A stretch of DNA of 64,000 nucleotides. Origin: Ascidia mentula. Taxonomy: Eukaryota; Chordata; Ascidiacea; Phlebobranchia; Ascidiidae. The notes beneath the pieces are model-generated. The model was not told the origin of the DNA and searched no databases. It was given only the letters and a program-made list of their open reading frames with translations. Positions 12,021 through 26,851 of this stretch are shown here, in pieces; position 1 is the stretch's first letter; every line of letters starts with the position of its first letter. The DNA lies in contig OX387197.1 of the NCBI GenBank assembly GCA_947561715.1, positions 4,655,001 to 4,719,000 on the forward strand. Reading direction: 5' to 3'. The translations under genes and the position numbers were made by a program.

Positions 12021-12910
12021 TTAACGATACGCCGATTCGCCAGCGCATTTATTTTTAACAGATTTCGTCTCCTATTGACTTGTTTTAACCTAAACTACGC
12101 TTGCTGCGGGCGCGTACAGTTGTGCCTTGTTGTTCGATGGGAATACACTCATGCAAATGTAGTAGCGTGCTTGTGATGGTATGAAACTTACTTTGTGGCA
12201 AAATTATCGCCAGATTGACCTTCATTTCGGTTGAACTTGTAAACACGTTTCCATAACCAAGCAGTAAATTATTTGTTTGAAGAACATCCATATCATATTA
12301 CTGATATGAGAGTATCGTACAAGAAATTACGTTTGTTGATTTGTGTATGCCTTAAAACAAACAAGCACCGCCAACCCATCGAGTTGTACAGTAAGGAGAT
12401 TATCGGCAAAAAAATGTTAAATTTACATTTTTGGGCCTATCACACAATTTCTCCATTTCGTAATTCTGTTGTGTGGGTCTGGCGTATAAATTAACTGGTA
12501 GTCGTAGCCCGTTGCCGATGTGACGACCTTCCGGTTGTAACACAGCGACGTGGTTAAGCATGCCAGTCGTATACATGTCAACATCACAAAAGCGATAATT
12601 AGAACACGATACGCATCACCATAGCGTAGCGCTGATTTATCAACAAACATCAAATACTTTCTCTCCAGTCCGGGACAATAAGATTATCCGGTGTTGTTTT
12701 GACAAACTACAAGTTAGGAGGGTGATAATTTCTTAAAATTGTAATGCCATGCGTGGCTTGCAGATCTATAAGTTAACCGTAAAAAAAAAAACGGTCCATT
12801 CGCTTTGTAGTTACTGTGCCTAGTTTTTCTCGCACATATGTGTGGTCAAGTCGGTCAACAGTCTTGTAGTCTTGTAACAGTTTTATTGAAACACATTCGC
12901 AACAGAAATT
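12021..12910. other. Convergent 3' intergenic region (Miro / HEATR1)
   Basis: No gene is seen. It contains an 11-base A run at 12781-12791, about 760 bases past the Miro stop, and the HEATR1 poly(A) signal near its right edge. No AATAAA was found just after the Miro stop. Confidence 0.6.
12882..12887 (-). terminator. Poly(A) signal of HEATR1
   Basis: AATAAA on the minus strand (TTTATT on plus) lies only 23 bases after the HEATR1 stop codon, implying a very short 3' UTR, as expected in a compact genome. Confidence 0.6.
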
Positions 12911-15900
12911 TCAAAAAAACTTTTGCAAGGACTCCCCTAAAACTCCTTCCAACTTCGTGGTTATCACGTGACAGTGTTTTTCCACCTCTGCGTCGTCATC
13001 TGAATACAACGGTAAATGTTTCACAAAAAGTACAAAAAACTTTTATCTGCAGCAGTTTACAAACCTTCCATAAGTTCGGCCAAAAACGGTACTGTATCGG
13101 GGACGATTGACATGTAATCGTGGCCAAGTTTTTCAGCAATAAGGAGAACTGTGTCCAGAGCAAACATTCGAACCTGCGTCAAGTATTTTATATTATAACA
13201 TTCTCCAAAGCAGACCACAATGAACATTACAGAACACTAACAATTCTAAGGGTCAAGATATATAGTAATATATAAACAAGAAAAAAATGATTAACCTTTT
13301 TTGAGTTGTGTCTCATTTTCATTAGAATCTGGTTGTGTAAAGGTTGCCAGGCAACATTATTATTTGAACATGAAGCCAATTCGCCAATCAGTGGCACTAC
13401 ATACTTCTTGACATAAACATCATAGCTGTCATCCTTGGCCATAACAACCTTTTGCATCTAAAAAAGTTGAAATTTATTTACTACAACATCTCTGTGTCTT
13501 TTTGGCAAAATGCTGCAACACTACACAAAAAATTAAACTATAAAACATCTCAAAAAAATTGAAATACAAAATATCCCAAAAAAATAAATTACAAAATGAC
13601 GTAGTGAAAAAAAATTACTTCATACACTTATGTGTGAAGAACTTGGGAGCCAAATCTAAGATGCTGGACAAGTGGAAATATTAAGCATACATTTTAGGCA
13701 CTGATTTACAAATAGCACTGATTACGAACACAGTGTTCAGCACGATAGCTTTGACTTTCTTATTTCAATTTGTTGAATATACCTCCTCAACTAGGGGCTG
13801 ACATATCAGGTCAAATCTTTCTTGATTGACAAAAGAATCATCAGCTTGTAGCAAGGTGGTGAGTGCTTCCATGGCATTACTCATACGAAGCTTATATTCA
13901 GCAATAAACCTTTGAGAATCTGAAAGAATGCAACAGTTTATTGAATTGACACAGTGTGGGCGATGTCAAAATTTTTTCATACAAAATTTAAAAGTACACA
14001 TAACATACTTTTGAATTGTATATGAGACAACATTTAAGATAACACAAAAATTTTCAGTTAATCGTTTTGAGATGAAACAAAAACTAATTTAAAACCAGTA
14101 GTACTTGGACATTAATGTATGTGTTTTACCCTTTGTTTCGCCTTCATCTGAACCATCAAACATCTTTGCAATGTGCGGCAAGAGATCAACAGCCAATGCA
14201 GTGAAGAGAGATTTTAGTTTACTTGCGAGAATGTTGATGCACCGATAGAAGGTTGTTGATTTGGAAGCAGTACTCTCTGGTGAACAACCCCACAGGAAGA
14301 GCTGTAGGGCATAATAAACTTTGTGAATGAAATATATTATGGAACTTGTATTTAGAAAGTAGGGAAGAAAGAAAAGCAATGACCCTCAGTGTTTCAAAGT
14401 GTGACAGCTTCATCCATTTATAACTTGTTGATGGGATATTGTGTATTAAAAGTTTGCCAAGGGATAACACTTTTGCATGTAGTAATGTAAACTTTAAGAT
14501 TTGCATTTACTAAGCTTTTTTACGAACTTTGTGGTAAAGGATTTGGAATTCTTCCTCTGGGAGTTTAAGGAATAGGTTTATAATCCCATCCAACGCATGA
14601 TCTTCAGTTTTAGAAATCTCATCCAATGACAACTGGAAAAATCATCTAACTATTAGTAAATACACTGGTTATTTTAGACATGCACATATAGAACCATTTA
14701 ATAGTTTGTTGCAGCATCATGAAAAATCTACAAATTGAGTAGAGTACAGTTGTATTTTACTACAGTGTTGCTGTTTCAATTTTCAACAAACAAAACAGGT
14801 GCGTACCTGGTTTTGGGTTGATCTAAAATCAAGGGTTTCCATGTAAAATGAGAAGAATTGGGCAGAGTGGATGCTGAGAACTTTCTTGTTTAAACTTTTT
14901 AAATGTGTATTTGCCACTTCCAACAAACACAGCGTTGCCAATGGACATTTGTCTGCAACCTTCACATAGCAATGTATTTCAGCACAAAACATATAAAATT
15001 TATATATAAAAACATTAAAATGTGCACAAGTGTTGCAGATATGACAATAATTAATATGAACAAACACAATTTCCGATATTATGTTGGTACCTATAAATTG
15101 TTACTTTTGCATAGACCCTTTATGCAGCAAGTTAATTAAATGCACTTTTTTTCATTAAATATCTGCAAATCACTTTTTTACAGATATGAGTTTTGTGCTT
15201 CAGTCACACAAAATGAAAATGTTCATTGCTCACCTTTTCATAACACGATGCAAAGGCAGGAATGAGAAGACGCGGTGCAGTTTTCTTAGCTATGATATTT
15301 AGCACTGATTGCAAAGCTGTGTGCAGTTGTAATGCTGCGTCTTCTCCATGCTTGTTGCTTGATTTTAAACGTTTCTTTTGCACATTGACTACTTCTGGTT
15401 TTGCTGAAGAAGTTTGCTTGTGAATAAGGGCAAGAGGGGAAAGCTAGAAGAGGACAAAGTGGTTTTAGTACATCTTTGTATAAGTGCACTAATGTAAATT
15501 ATTGCATGCAATGTGAAACCTAATGCTGTGAAAAAAGATGGCAAAATTGTATTCCAACCAGAGATTATTATTAAACTAACCCACATGCTGCATGGTTAAG
15601 ATGATTTAGGTTTCCTTTCATTTTGATCAATATTAATTTACTGCAATAATATAGAATGGTGTTTTTCTTACAGTGGATCTTATCAACACACACTTGTGAA
15701 GTTATGAAAATTCGCATACCTTGGAAAGTAAATCAACAAGATATGGACTTAGAAAGTTTGCCACAGACTGGAACAGCGCAAGAACAGTTTTCACAACAGC
15801 ATGCAAAGCACTGGCTTGCTGCAGGATTGCCTTTGTGCTCAGAAGTTTTGAAACACAGGAACATATTCTGAAATAAATCATCAACACATTTAGTTTGCAA

Positions 15901-18900
15901 TTGACCCACATAAATATTATGTTTGTGGATATGAAACTTACATTGGCAAGTGAACAATGCAATGAGCTTTAAGAGTAACAATCAGAGCTCCTAAGCATTC
16001 AAGGAAGGCTGACAACACCTAAAAAAATGCAGTTGATTGATATGTCTTAAGAAGGATTCACCAATGTTCTGTTGAGTAATATCAATTGAGGGTATATAGC
16101 TTATTACACTCAGCCTTTATTACATACCATGACTAGTTTTTGTGACATAACAATAGGTGTCAACGTAGATCCCAGTTGTGGGAACATTAGCTTACTTTAC
16201 AGCATAAACCCACTATACCTCAATTTCGATTCCTTTCTTGGAGATTTGTCCACATAAAGTTGGAACTAATCCGACAAAATACGAGGAACATTCCATTCCA
16301 CAAACTTTGACGATTCGAGTGAGTGCAGCAGCAACAGCCACATAGTGTGATGAAGTGATCGTATTGCCGTCACTAAAAGTTTTCAAATACCTGTGTTACC
16401 AAAACTGCCACTTAACTATTGAAGATTTATTCTCACCTTCTGCTTGTAACCAAGTCGACCAAATGTTTTGCGACCTTCTCGAATAAAGTGACCTGTAAAA
16501 AGGTAAGAATTAAAACCAAATCAGTTGACTAGATTAAAATACAATCAGTTTTAAAGGCTATGATACTGAGCAATATTTTGAAGATGTATATACTAATACT
16601 AATATTAAGAATATAATGGCAGACGCACATTTTTATACCACTACAAACATACACGAAACATTTTATAGATACATACCTCAGTTTCTGAAAGTTTGAAGCC
16701 ATAAGAGATGTGTTTTGTAAAAATATGAATGACTTTGAGGTGAACTTGATGTGAGTGGATCTCCAGCAATCGACTCACAATTAGCAACATGGTTCCAGTC
16801 GGCAAAAGTTGATTAATCTTCAACAAATGATTAATGTTAAAAGAATAATTTTAACAAACAGTGAAGCTTTTCACCTTGTCCAGAATTTCACCAGTTTTTC
16901 CACATAATGCGTCGTAATATTTTTCCGACTTGTTGACAACAGAAGCTTGTTGCTTCATAACTGTTACTTGTTGGTCAAGTTGCAATGCAGTCAGAAGAAG
17001 ACTTTAAATGTTTGGGATGACAGTTAAACAATGGGACAATAACATCACAATATTTGTAAACCAGTATAAGGCACTTTTATATAATAACCTTTTTTACAAT
17101 AAAAATAAACGTGTATCGCCTTTAGACCAAACGTTTTTTATTTGGGTAATTTACTGGGTATACCATTCAAAAGCTTCCATTCTGGTTGTTATGGTTACAA
17201 TAGATTCTTCACTTTCGTCCTTTATTTCATTAAAAGCCTGCGAAATAGGGTTGCTCAGTGACAAGAGATGAGAAATGAGAGCAAGTGTTCCAAGTCGGAA
17301 GTTGCACAACTGGGCAAGTGAAAGTTTGTCAATGTTCATCAACTTTCTCAGGTCTTTGAATGTCACAATTCCTGGTGTTTCTTTGTCTGTGTCAAATTTA
17401 ACACAGTAATAATCAATTTTAACACTTTCTGTTATTCTATCACATAAATGGTAATTTTGCATACTACCACAAAACTTAATATACTTGAATTAAAAATACC
17501 GAAATTTGAGACATAAAAATACTTAAATTTACCATTCTGAAACATTGCCTGAAGTGTTGACCATTTTCATGTAAATACTGAACAACTATTAAGTGTTTTG
17601 GAATTTTCACTTTCGATATGCTTAAATAATCTACTTACCAAACTCATTTGGAAGCTCAAAAGCAAATTTCAAAATGTTTGAGACAATTTTAATTTGCAAG
17701 TCAACGGAAAATAATTGGGTCATCGCTTGGCAAATTTCAACTGTTTCTTCCATAGAAAATGCAGTTTGTGTTTCGCCATGCTGGGAACTCAGCTGTCAAA
17801 GAATAAATTACATTTGAACAACTTTTCAAGAGTAATGGACAAACAATCGATTAACGACAAAAACTCTCAAACATAAATGACCGGACTAGTTTTGGGTGAT
17901 CATTGTTATTTTTTTCAAAGAACAAAAAATTTCTACTCAAATGTTTAAGAGACAGCTTGAATAACATTTTGTTTAAAATATGACAAGTAAGGTCATAAAT
18001 TGAAGGGAAACCTGAGCTTTATCTGTGTTTATTTTTGTAAATCTTTGTCCCAGCAGCAGGACCATTGTCTGCCAAGTGTATTCTGATGGTCCAACAGCAT
18101 TAAGCAATTCTTTCAAAACAGTCAATCTGCAAGGAAATGCATACATGCCTTGAAAAAATTTAAATGATTGGAATTAAAAGCTATGGGTGCCTAACTTGAT
18201 AACCTTAATGGTTTTATCGTTGCCCAAGCCAAATTATTTCTAATGTATTTTGATCATCTGCATGATAGTTTTTTTACGACAAATCAAAAGAACCTAAAGT
18301 ACATCCTAAAGTTGATAAGAGAAGCATAAAAACTTAACATAGCTTAATTAGATCTCTGGCCACAACACTACACCAGATAAGAGGTAACAGTTTTTTACCT
18401 GCGATGTGCTGGTATATGTGGAAGAGCATCAACAAACACTTGCAGAATTTGTTCCACTGCATTTTGCTGTTGACTTTCTTTTGAACCCTGAATATAACAT
18501 GCCTTACAATAAACCATTTTTTTCAAATTTTTTAGACATATTGGTTATAAAAATTCAAAAACTTCGAATTAAAAAAAGGCTTAAAAACAATATCACATAA
18601 AGCATAGTTCACCTAACATGGCACATTTTTCAAATCCACGTTTTCAGATTTTAGTTCTTCACCTTATTGTAAAAAATATATGTACTGTTGAAATTCGTCA
18701 ACCAAAACTGTACCTTTAGTGTCATTAGGGCAGGGACAACTGATTGAATTGTTTGCGATATTACTTGGAATGAATAGGAATCATCTCTTCTCAATAAACT
18801 ACTGCCCATGAATGTGAATATAGACATGATGGTGTGGACGATCTTGTCCTAAAAACAACAATGTAACATGCTTCACATCAGAACATATCTGTCAGGTGGG

Positions 18901-21900
18901 CTGTCTGTAGTGGCACGTTGACTTACTGGGAAAAACTCCACAGATTCAGCTAGAAGTAGAATGGCTTCCCGATGAACTAGGGAGTTTTCAGTTTGTTGTA
19001 TAAAATACACAACAGGATCCAACTGCAACCAAAATGAAAGTAGCATGGTAATCTTTGCTCCAAAGCTTTCAAAAGAAAATTTGCAACACTAATATTTGGA
19101 TTTATTTCTGATTTATATTATAACATCAACAATAAAACAAAAGGAAAACTATTACACAAACTGATGATGACATAAGTTTTTGTCGAAACATCTTATTTTA
19201 ACATGACAGTGTTAATAACAATATGGGCCAGTCTCTTTATACTCAGTATTACACAAGGTTTTACAATTTCGTGAAAACAGTAAAACAATTTGTACACGTA
19301 GATGCAATAAACAAATTTTAAACTATATATTATGCCGCACATTGCAAAAAAAACAAAAAAATACCAACTTGTAGTGGATTGCCATCATATTAATACAAAA
19401 CCAGCATCAAACAACTTCTATGTTTAAAGCTTAACCTTTTTTGTGTGAAGTATCAAAACCACAAACCTGCAAACTTTTCTGAATTTCAGCTATAGGAACC
19501 TCATCCCTACTTCCAGCTTTACTTCTTTTCACTAAGTTATGAAGACATCCAATGATCAGCTGAGCCATGTACTCAGATGGATCAGTCAGTTTATCGATGA
19601 CGTAGTCATTTAACAGTGTGCAAAGCGGAGCTAGAATTTTCTGTAAAAGTTTATGGTAACCACTTTAACATTAAAAACCATCAAAACAACACAATAACCA
19701 AATTTTGCATCACACTCACATGTGGTTGAACAATTTGTTTCTTTTGCTGCAAAGTTTCCAATATAGCCAACATAAACGTCTGTCCATATTTCTCGCTGTT
19801 AACAGATTCTGAACATGCAAAGAATGTTAATTGAGACCTTTATTATAACATTAAAATATACAACAACTATCAATGACTGATACAGGATGAAAATAACATG
19901 TTATTTTAACAAAATAATACTTCAAACCCGAGTGAAAATTTGCTGTAAAGTTTCTGTACTAATAGTTAATGTAATTTAAATAATCCCACCTGTTTGAAGC
20001 TTCCGTCTTTTTGCAGGCTCTACAGAATCACCCGCAAGATTTTCCCGACACTTTTTAAGCTTCTCAATCACATGGTCAGCATGCAGAGGAATAATCTTTA
20101 CAGGAAAGCAACAGTTTAGACAACACAAAAGATATAAAAAACATTTGTGAAATTTTTGCATGCATTGTCTCCTAGCTTAAACCTAATTACAGTTTTAAAG
20201 TATATATAAGCTAACTGAAAGTATGGAAGTAAAAATTTAACATCTCACTTATGCAGCCAACAAAATTTACATATTTTGACAAACTGTGCAAACATAAGTT
20301 TTCAATTACGTACTGTTGTTCTTGTTTTAATCTATGTACCGATTGGGACAATTACAAAGTGTTCCAACAAACACAGTTAAACAAAAAGGTATGAAACAAA
20401 CCAAAATTGGTCAAATTTAACCAACCTTTAGGACTCTGTTAACTTTTGATGTGACTTCGACTGACTGTGATGTTGATTTGAGTTGAAGAACGAGATCGAG
20501 AAGTTGATTCTTTTCCGTTTCATTTAAGCGAAAGAAGAGTTTCTTGTTAATGTGCCCTGTAAAAATTTTTGAAATCCACTTTAACGTCCTCAAATATTTA
20601 ATCCAACTTGTTCAAAATAATTAGTAGATATAAACAGTTATATTTACAGACATCAGACTTTGACCATTTTTTTTGCAAGTTTATGCCAACAAAATCTCCT
20701 GTTATTTTATACCAAAGTTGTGAATGCAATTTTTACATAAATACACTTGTTTTGATTTGTGTAAAAGTTATCCACTTGAAACAAACTGCTTACTTAAGGT
20801 TGCACACTGTGTTGAACAGTTTGCATTTTCATCGAGCGGCTTCAAAGTTTTGGAAAACAATGACAGAAGCTTTTGTGAGGAAATTTCACATGTCGCAGCT
20901 TTGTGGACAACAACTGTAAGAAACTTATGATCTTTCTCTGTCAGTTCCGTGTCAGCTTTTTGTAGTAAAAGTTTGCTGGAGGCATCATTAAGATTGTCAA
21001 ACATTTTAACTGTACTGATCTGCAATCAAAACAAATAAATTTACATGTATCTACTATGACCAAAGACAATATAAAAATAAATATTTCACATTTAATAGTA
21101 GGCATGGGTAGTTTTTGTTACTTGTTAGTTTTCCACTAAAATAGAGGGCAAATTCAAGGATAATAAAACATGATCCAAACAACTTGCTATGCACACCTCT
21201 GGTAAACACTTGTTGAGCCAAGCTAGACCAAAGTCGTTGATTTGGATGTTGTCTGTAGTTCCAATAACGTGTTTCTCAACAATGTTTGACAACAAAGCAC
21301 TTCTTTTTTTTCTCACATCAGAAGGAACTACAAAAATAGAGAAATTTGTTTCAATGCAAAACAAATTGTAAATTCTCAATCAAACCTTTGCCCCTGACTG
21401 TGTGTTCCGGTACAAAATATTTTTTTAAACATTCTGCCAAATGCTGGGAGTCTGTCTTAATTTCATCGGAGTTTGAGTGCAAAAATGAAGCCAAGTCTTT
21501 GTAGCTACTGTAAAGGACCGAAAACCATTTAAACAAAATATAATTGAGTTCAAAAAATTGGATTTGACAACAAATTTCAATGACTTTTAAAAATCAAAAG
21601 TGCATATGGTTTTATAAAATTCTTTATTTGATAAATATGAAACATTTTAACAAAATTAATAAATTCACAAACCTGTGTATATCTGCTAACACTTTTATGC
21701 AATTTATCGCTGCAGATCGGATTCTTTCTTCCATAGAAGTGCAACACAAAATAAGCACAGGAACAAGCGCTGTTGATTCAACAACATCTTTCTATAAAAA
21801 ATTTTAAAAATACACCCAATAATAAAAGTTGCTTCCAAAGTTTGGTTGTCAAAACATCAGTATTGGCGTTTCTGCAAAGTATGCTTCAAAATTGTAAACT

Positions 21901-24900
21901 TACAATGCCTGAGTTGTTAGCTGTAGTCGACAACAGTACTGGCAGTAGGTGGAGAACCTGTAGCTTGATATGATTCTCTTGTAACTCATCATTATCATTA
22001 ACCAATAGATTGGTGAGGAACTGCATTAACTCTGAGGCACCATCAAACATCAGCTGGAAGAAGCTTCTAAATATGTCAGCAAGATTTTGCCCAACACTCC
22101 TCTGCAATCCTCCACTGATGGACTTGCGACGAATTGAAGAACTTACTTGAGTAAGCGTAACAAAAATATTCAAGCGTATGTTATTCCATTTGTCGCTGGG
22201 AGATTTAATATCATCCATTACTGCTACAATCTGGTTAAGAATGACAAACAGGAAATTCAAAACACAGCTATCACTTTCGTGTTTAATCATCCTGCTTAAA
22301 AGTGTAATTGCTGCTTCTTGGTCCAACTTCTGTACTTGACTGCTTTTTAGCTGGAAACTTAGTTCTTTCCTCACACATTCCAAAATTTTTTCGAAGCTTT
22401 CAAGACAAACTTCAATGGACCTTGACCCCGGAGAACAGCAGGCTTGCATGAGAAACCAAGCGAAAGGAGAAAAACACAAACTTTCATCTCCCACAAGGTT
22501 AGGGGTGTCAAGTGTGTACAAGAAAATTGATTGCAGTATCTCAGGTTTCAACTGTCCCAATGCATTCAGAAGTTTAGTGAGAAATTCTTCACTATCTGAA
22601 AAAAAGGAATATTAAAATTATAATTGTTGACAAAGACTTCAACTTGAAAAAGAGTGGAAATACTGATTATGCTAAGAATAAGAATTAGTGAAACAAAACC
22701 ATGAAGAAAATACTTCAAAAACTAGATTTTTTCAAACCAATTGGTACAGTCCTGATAAAAAATAGCAGACTTTTTGCATTTTTACCTGAGGTTTCCTTGA
22801 TATTAAACAACTTATTCAGCTTTACAAAATGAGACTTTGTCAGCGCCTTTGCCTGTTTTTTCCACTTAGTAGAATTTGTTGATTCCACAAACACTTTTAA
22901 CACCAAACAAAACACTTTGAGATTAATATCCTCGTTGTTACTTTCTTCAACATGTTGTAGTTTACCACAAAAAGTTTCACTCGTCAAGAGAAGCAAAACT
23001 TTGCACAAAGCTTCTGATTTAAACCTTTCAAAAGAAATGAAGTATTAATAAATAACTATGCCAAGCTGCTGCAACTGTGTATTAATTAATAGTAATTAGG
23101 TATTTTGTCATACACTATTTTATACATATTCTTATATACATCACTTAAAATTAGATGCACTATATCAAACAAAAAAATATTGCATATGTAGATGAATATA
23201 GTTTAGAAATAGTTTTTTCTGGTTACTTACCTTTGTGACAAAACAATGTCTATCAACAACTGTCCTACACCATTTAAATCATTCGCAAAAATATTTGCAT
23301 TGCTTTGTAGAACCTGGAATTTAACAGCAATATATGAAAACCCATTACTGTTCACAACATACGTATATAGCTTACTTTAAGGCATTCAACAAGCACTGAA
23401 TCCTCAGTCTCCAATTTTAGCAACCTTACAATACTGTTTTTAGCAAAATCCTGCAGATCTGATGAATCGCTTTCCGAGTTTAACAAGCGTTGTGATAATG
23501 CCTTCAAACTGTGGATTCGAATGGTGAAAGATGGATGTAATAAACCAATGGTCAAAGTTGCAATGGTGCTCTGCAACAAGTAAATATGTACATTAAAAAT
23601 TTCCAACCAAAAAAATATCTTTACATTTTCAAAATATTTGCGGGGAGAAAAATAAAATTGATACTAGTTTATGCAAGCTAAAGAAAAGCTAAGTCTTTTG
23701 TCGTTATGTTGTTTCTGATATGTATATTTTGTCAATAAAACGGCGCCATCAGTATTGCTAGTTTATGCAGGCATGAAATTTAGTTATATGTTTGGTAAAT
23801 TGCATGCCATTTATCTAAACAATACAAATCGTTTATCATAGAAGACATTTGATTAATGAGTATGCAGTAGAAATTTATTATTAATAACTTTAATATACTT
23901 TATTTTCTTTGGTCCATTTATATATACTCAGTTTATGCATAACAGCAAACCAAGAAATTTCGCTTACACATTCATTTGTTTGCAGAACGCTTGTCAGCAT
24001 GTCATTGGATGTTTCACCAACATCAAATTGTCGGCTTACAGTACTATCAAATACTTCTGCGTATCGCTGTTGCATGAACTTTAACACCTCGCCCCCAATC
24101 CTTAAACTTTCATCATTGGTTTGATTGGCATCAGAAAATAAACTTTGCATAACAAGTCTACACATGTAATAAAATGTTGTTGAACTTTGTATTGTGCAAA
24201 GGTGAAAGTGCATGTGCATGTATATTTGTTACAGATCCACTTGCCTGATTACCAGCTCTTGGGCTTTCACTGGCAATTCAACGTTTTTCAACAATTCCAG
24301 CAAAATGCCCTTTTCCTGTTTTTCACTGCCTAGATTTAAGGATGGAGCCGGTTAAACATAGAAAACATATTTTATGGTAATTGCTCACAAGATATGCGGG
24401 AAACTTCACATTTTATCATCAACTGAAGAAAGTTATCTGCAGACTGCTTTGATACAAGGTGTTGCAGTGTTTCAAAAAACGTTGCTGCTTTATACAGCTG
24501 ATCAACAACTCTGCAAAAGCAACAGAACAGATGAAAAAGAGTCATCATTTGCATTGTTAGTATATGTGTAAGTACTGAATATAGCTTAGTTTAAAAGCAG
24601 ATGTATTTATTTGTAAAACAGAATAGCACAGGCGTTCTACAAAAATGTCGTAAGTTATTTTACATATATGTATGCACATGTATATACAAACAATAACATT
24701 AGGAGTATCACTGTATTAAAAAATAAATAAGAATTTAAAGATACATCAAGCACATTTGTTAAAAAGCCTGTTTGAAGCAACTTACCTTGTTGGAATGAAT
24801 GTTAACTGGTCTTGTGTTTCACATATCAGAACAACAGTCTGAAAAAGCTCAGTTTGCAACTGTGGCAAACAGTGCTCCAAACAATGATCTATCATAGACA

Positions 24901-26851
24901 AGACAGCATCAGTTTCCAATGAAACAGTGGCACTTAATTGACAAACTATCATTAAAACAGCAGCTTGAAAGTTCTCCTCTTTCAGAGCAAAACTCTGAAT
25001 CAACAAAACATTTGTAAATATATCAATATTGAGTATAAACTGTTAATTTTGACAGTCTTACCTTGTTCAACAAAGGCATAATCCGGGTTAGTGTGTCATC
25101 AGATATTCGTTTTGAATAGTGGATCATACCCAAAATTGCACTGGCGAAAAATTTAACATGTAGTCGCACTGAAGAAGCATCAGACACTGCAACCTGAGCC
25201 AAACATACATTTATCATTGTTTTAACACAAGCTAAAAACAGTACATATGGCCAGCAAACATGCAGAGTGATCAGGGGTTGATTAAGTGACCAAATTTGCA
25301 TTGTGAGCAAATCCTGGAGTGGTGTGTTCACGATAATTAAATTGCAGTGTTGACTATTAACTGTGAGGATTTATATCCTGTATATATAATACACTACTTA
25401 ACAGCCCACTGCCACATTGTAGTTTTTAGTTCGAGGGTATGGTGTCTATTTTAAATATTTGCGGAAAATGATTAATGATTATAGTGCAGAAGCGCAACCG
25501 ATATTTTTTAATAAATCTGCTGACATAAATTAAAGGCTTGTTGCTTCACAATATATATATACCAATTGCAGTAATTAGCAGTCACTGAGACAAAGACAAT
25601 GCCCAACTGAGGGCCAGATTCTTGTACAGTTAATAAGCAAGTCATACACTAACTAATGTTGTTTTCCAATAAGTTCTTCAAACCATCAAACAAAAGCCTT
25701 ACCCTTATGGAACTTTGCATCATGTCACATACAAGATGAAAGAAGCTGGAATGAGAGTTGCACAGAAGCACGATGTTCTTCATAGAAAGGCCTGTGTTGT
25801 CCTCCTTTGAAATAAAACAAAGAAAAATATGTAGCTGAGAGACAAACAGGCCAGTATCAGCAGTAAGTAAAATACCTGTATGTTTTTTAGCCATGACCAT
25901 TTGACAGATTGTTCCTGTGGTTGAATTATCTGCACAGCGCGAGCAAACAGGTTTGATGCATGATAAGGAAGAATGCATTTCAAAAAACCACCCACATTAT
26001 ACGAGTGAATGTGAAACCTGAGAATGACAATGTTTATGTCCTTGAACCACAAATCTTATAATTGATTGGATGTTAACATTTGTGTGATGAATCTGGAGGA
26101 TATTTGGACAAAGTTACAAATGTAAGCAAAACATAAACAACATACATAACAGATTCTCACCATCCACTGTGGCAAAAAAGTTTGCATATAGACATAAATA
26201 ACTATATGAAACATCAAGCTTTAATTTTAAAATAAACTGGCAGTAAAATGTTAGTTTTAGTCCAACCTGTAAACCAGCCATTCCACACATTTCTGTGCAG
26301 GTCTCAAGAGAAAATACTGGGAAATAGACAACAAAAATTTGTCTATGGTTTTGTCCAGGTTCTTGTTATATTCCTTGGACTTCATCGTCCTTTCAAGATC
26401 CTTGGCTTTTTCGCTGAAGAGTTGATCAAAGAACTGTTCGTGTAGTTTGCTGTTGAGCTTGCACAATTCTTCAAATCCATTTAAACCTGAAAGATAACCA
26501 GATTGGAAAGTTTGAAAATGTATTTTTTTTGAACGTTTTTGTATATATGTTCAAATCAGGATATACAACACCTTTTTGCGAAAAGTAATCATGCAAAAAT
26601 CTTCAAATCACTGAGGGATTTTGCACATTTTCATAAAGCTTTATTAACAATAGACTTGTTAATGAGACTAGTTTTCTGTTTAGGTTGACAAATATTTTAA
26701 CATTTTCACCAAGTCCATAAATTGTGTCCTTGTCAAAAAGAACAGCTTCTTTTGAATCAAACAGAAGTGATGGTCTGCTTGTTCCATGGGTTCTGCCTAG
26801 AGATCCATCAGGCAAGGCCAGTCGCAGCAGTTGCTCACTCAACGAGGTCAT
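12911..26851 (-). CDS. HEATR1: HEAT repeat-containing protein 1 (U3 snoRNP UTP10/BP28)
   Basis: 41 exons, minus: 26851-26710, 26486-26267, 26017-25876, 25804-25703, 25193-25062, 24994-24786, 24510-24410, 24329-24245, 24157-23968, 23570-23376, 23313-23231, 23024-22786, 22595-21904, 21791-21673, 21507-21386, 21327-21197, 21019-20794, 20556-20426, 20095-19990, 19808-19720, 19640-19467, 19022-18927, 18848-18714, 18487-18399, 18126-18012, 17792-17639, 17386-17164, 17001-16875, 16817-16677, 16492-16437, 16390-16219, 16018-15942, 15867-15720, 15443-15234, 14959-14807, 14632-14528, 14301-14130, 13919-13783, 13457-13296, 13173-13065, 12999-12911. Phases agree throughout; 6,300 bases give 2,099 residues (human about 2,144). 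Landmarks shared with human from memory: MTSLSEQLLRLALP start, YFLLRPAQKC, IMSIFTFMGSSLLRRDDSYS, FVDALPHIPAHR, ETLDFRS and the C-terminus GVLGESLQKFF. The protein is made of HEAT-like helical repeats and acts in the nucleolus in U3 snoRNP/t-UTP assembly, rDNA transcription and 18S rRNA processing. All donors are GT except exon 8 (GC). An alternative site at any single small exon is possible. Confidence 0.95.
24240..24245 (-). other. GC-AG intron donor in HEATR1
   Basis: The exon ending at 24245 reads AG then GCAAGT, the usual context of rare GC donors, and joins phase 2 to the next exon at 24157 to keep the frame (VIR-LVMQ). A GT donor a few codons upstream would shift the frame. Confidence 0.75.

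Noticed and set aside
12781..12791. A-run as proof that Miro is a retrocopy
   Set aside because: It lies 760 bases past the stop codon with no poly(A) signal before it and no flanking duplication; too weak alone.
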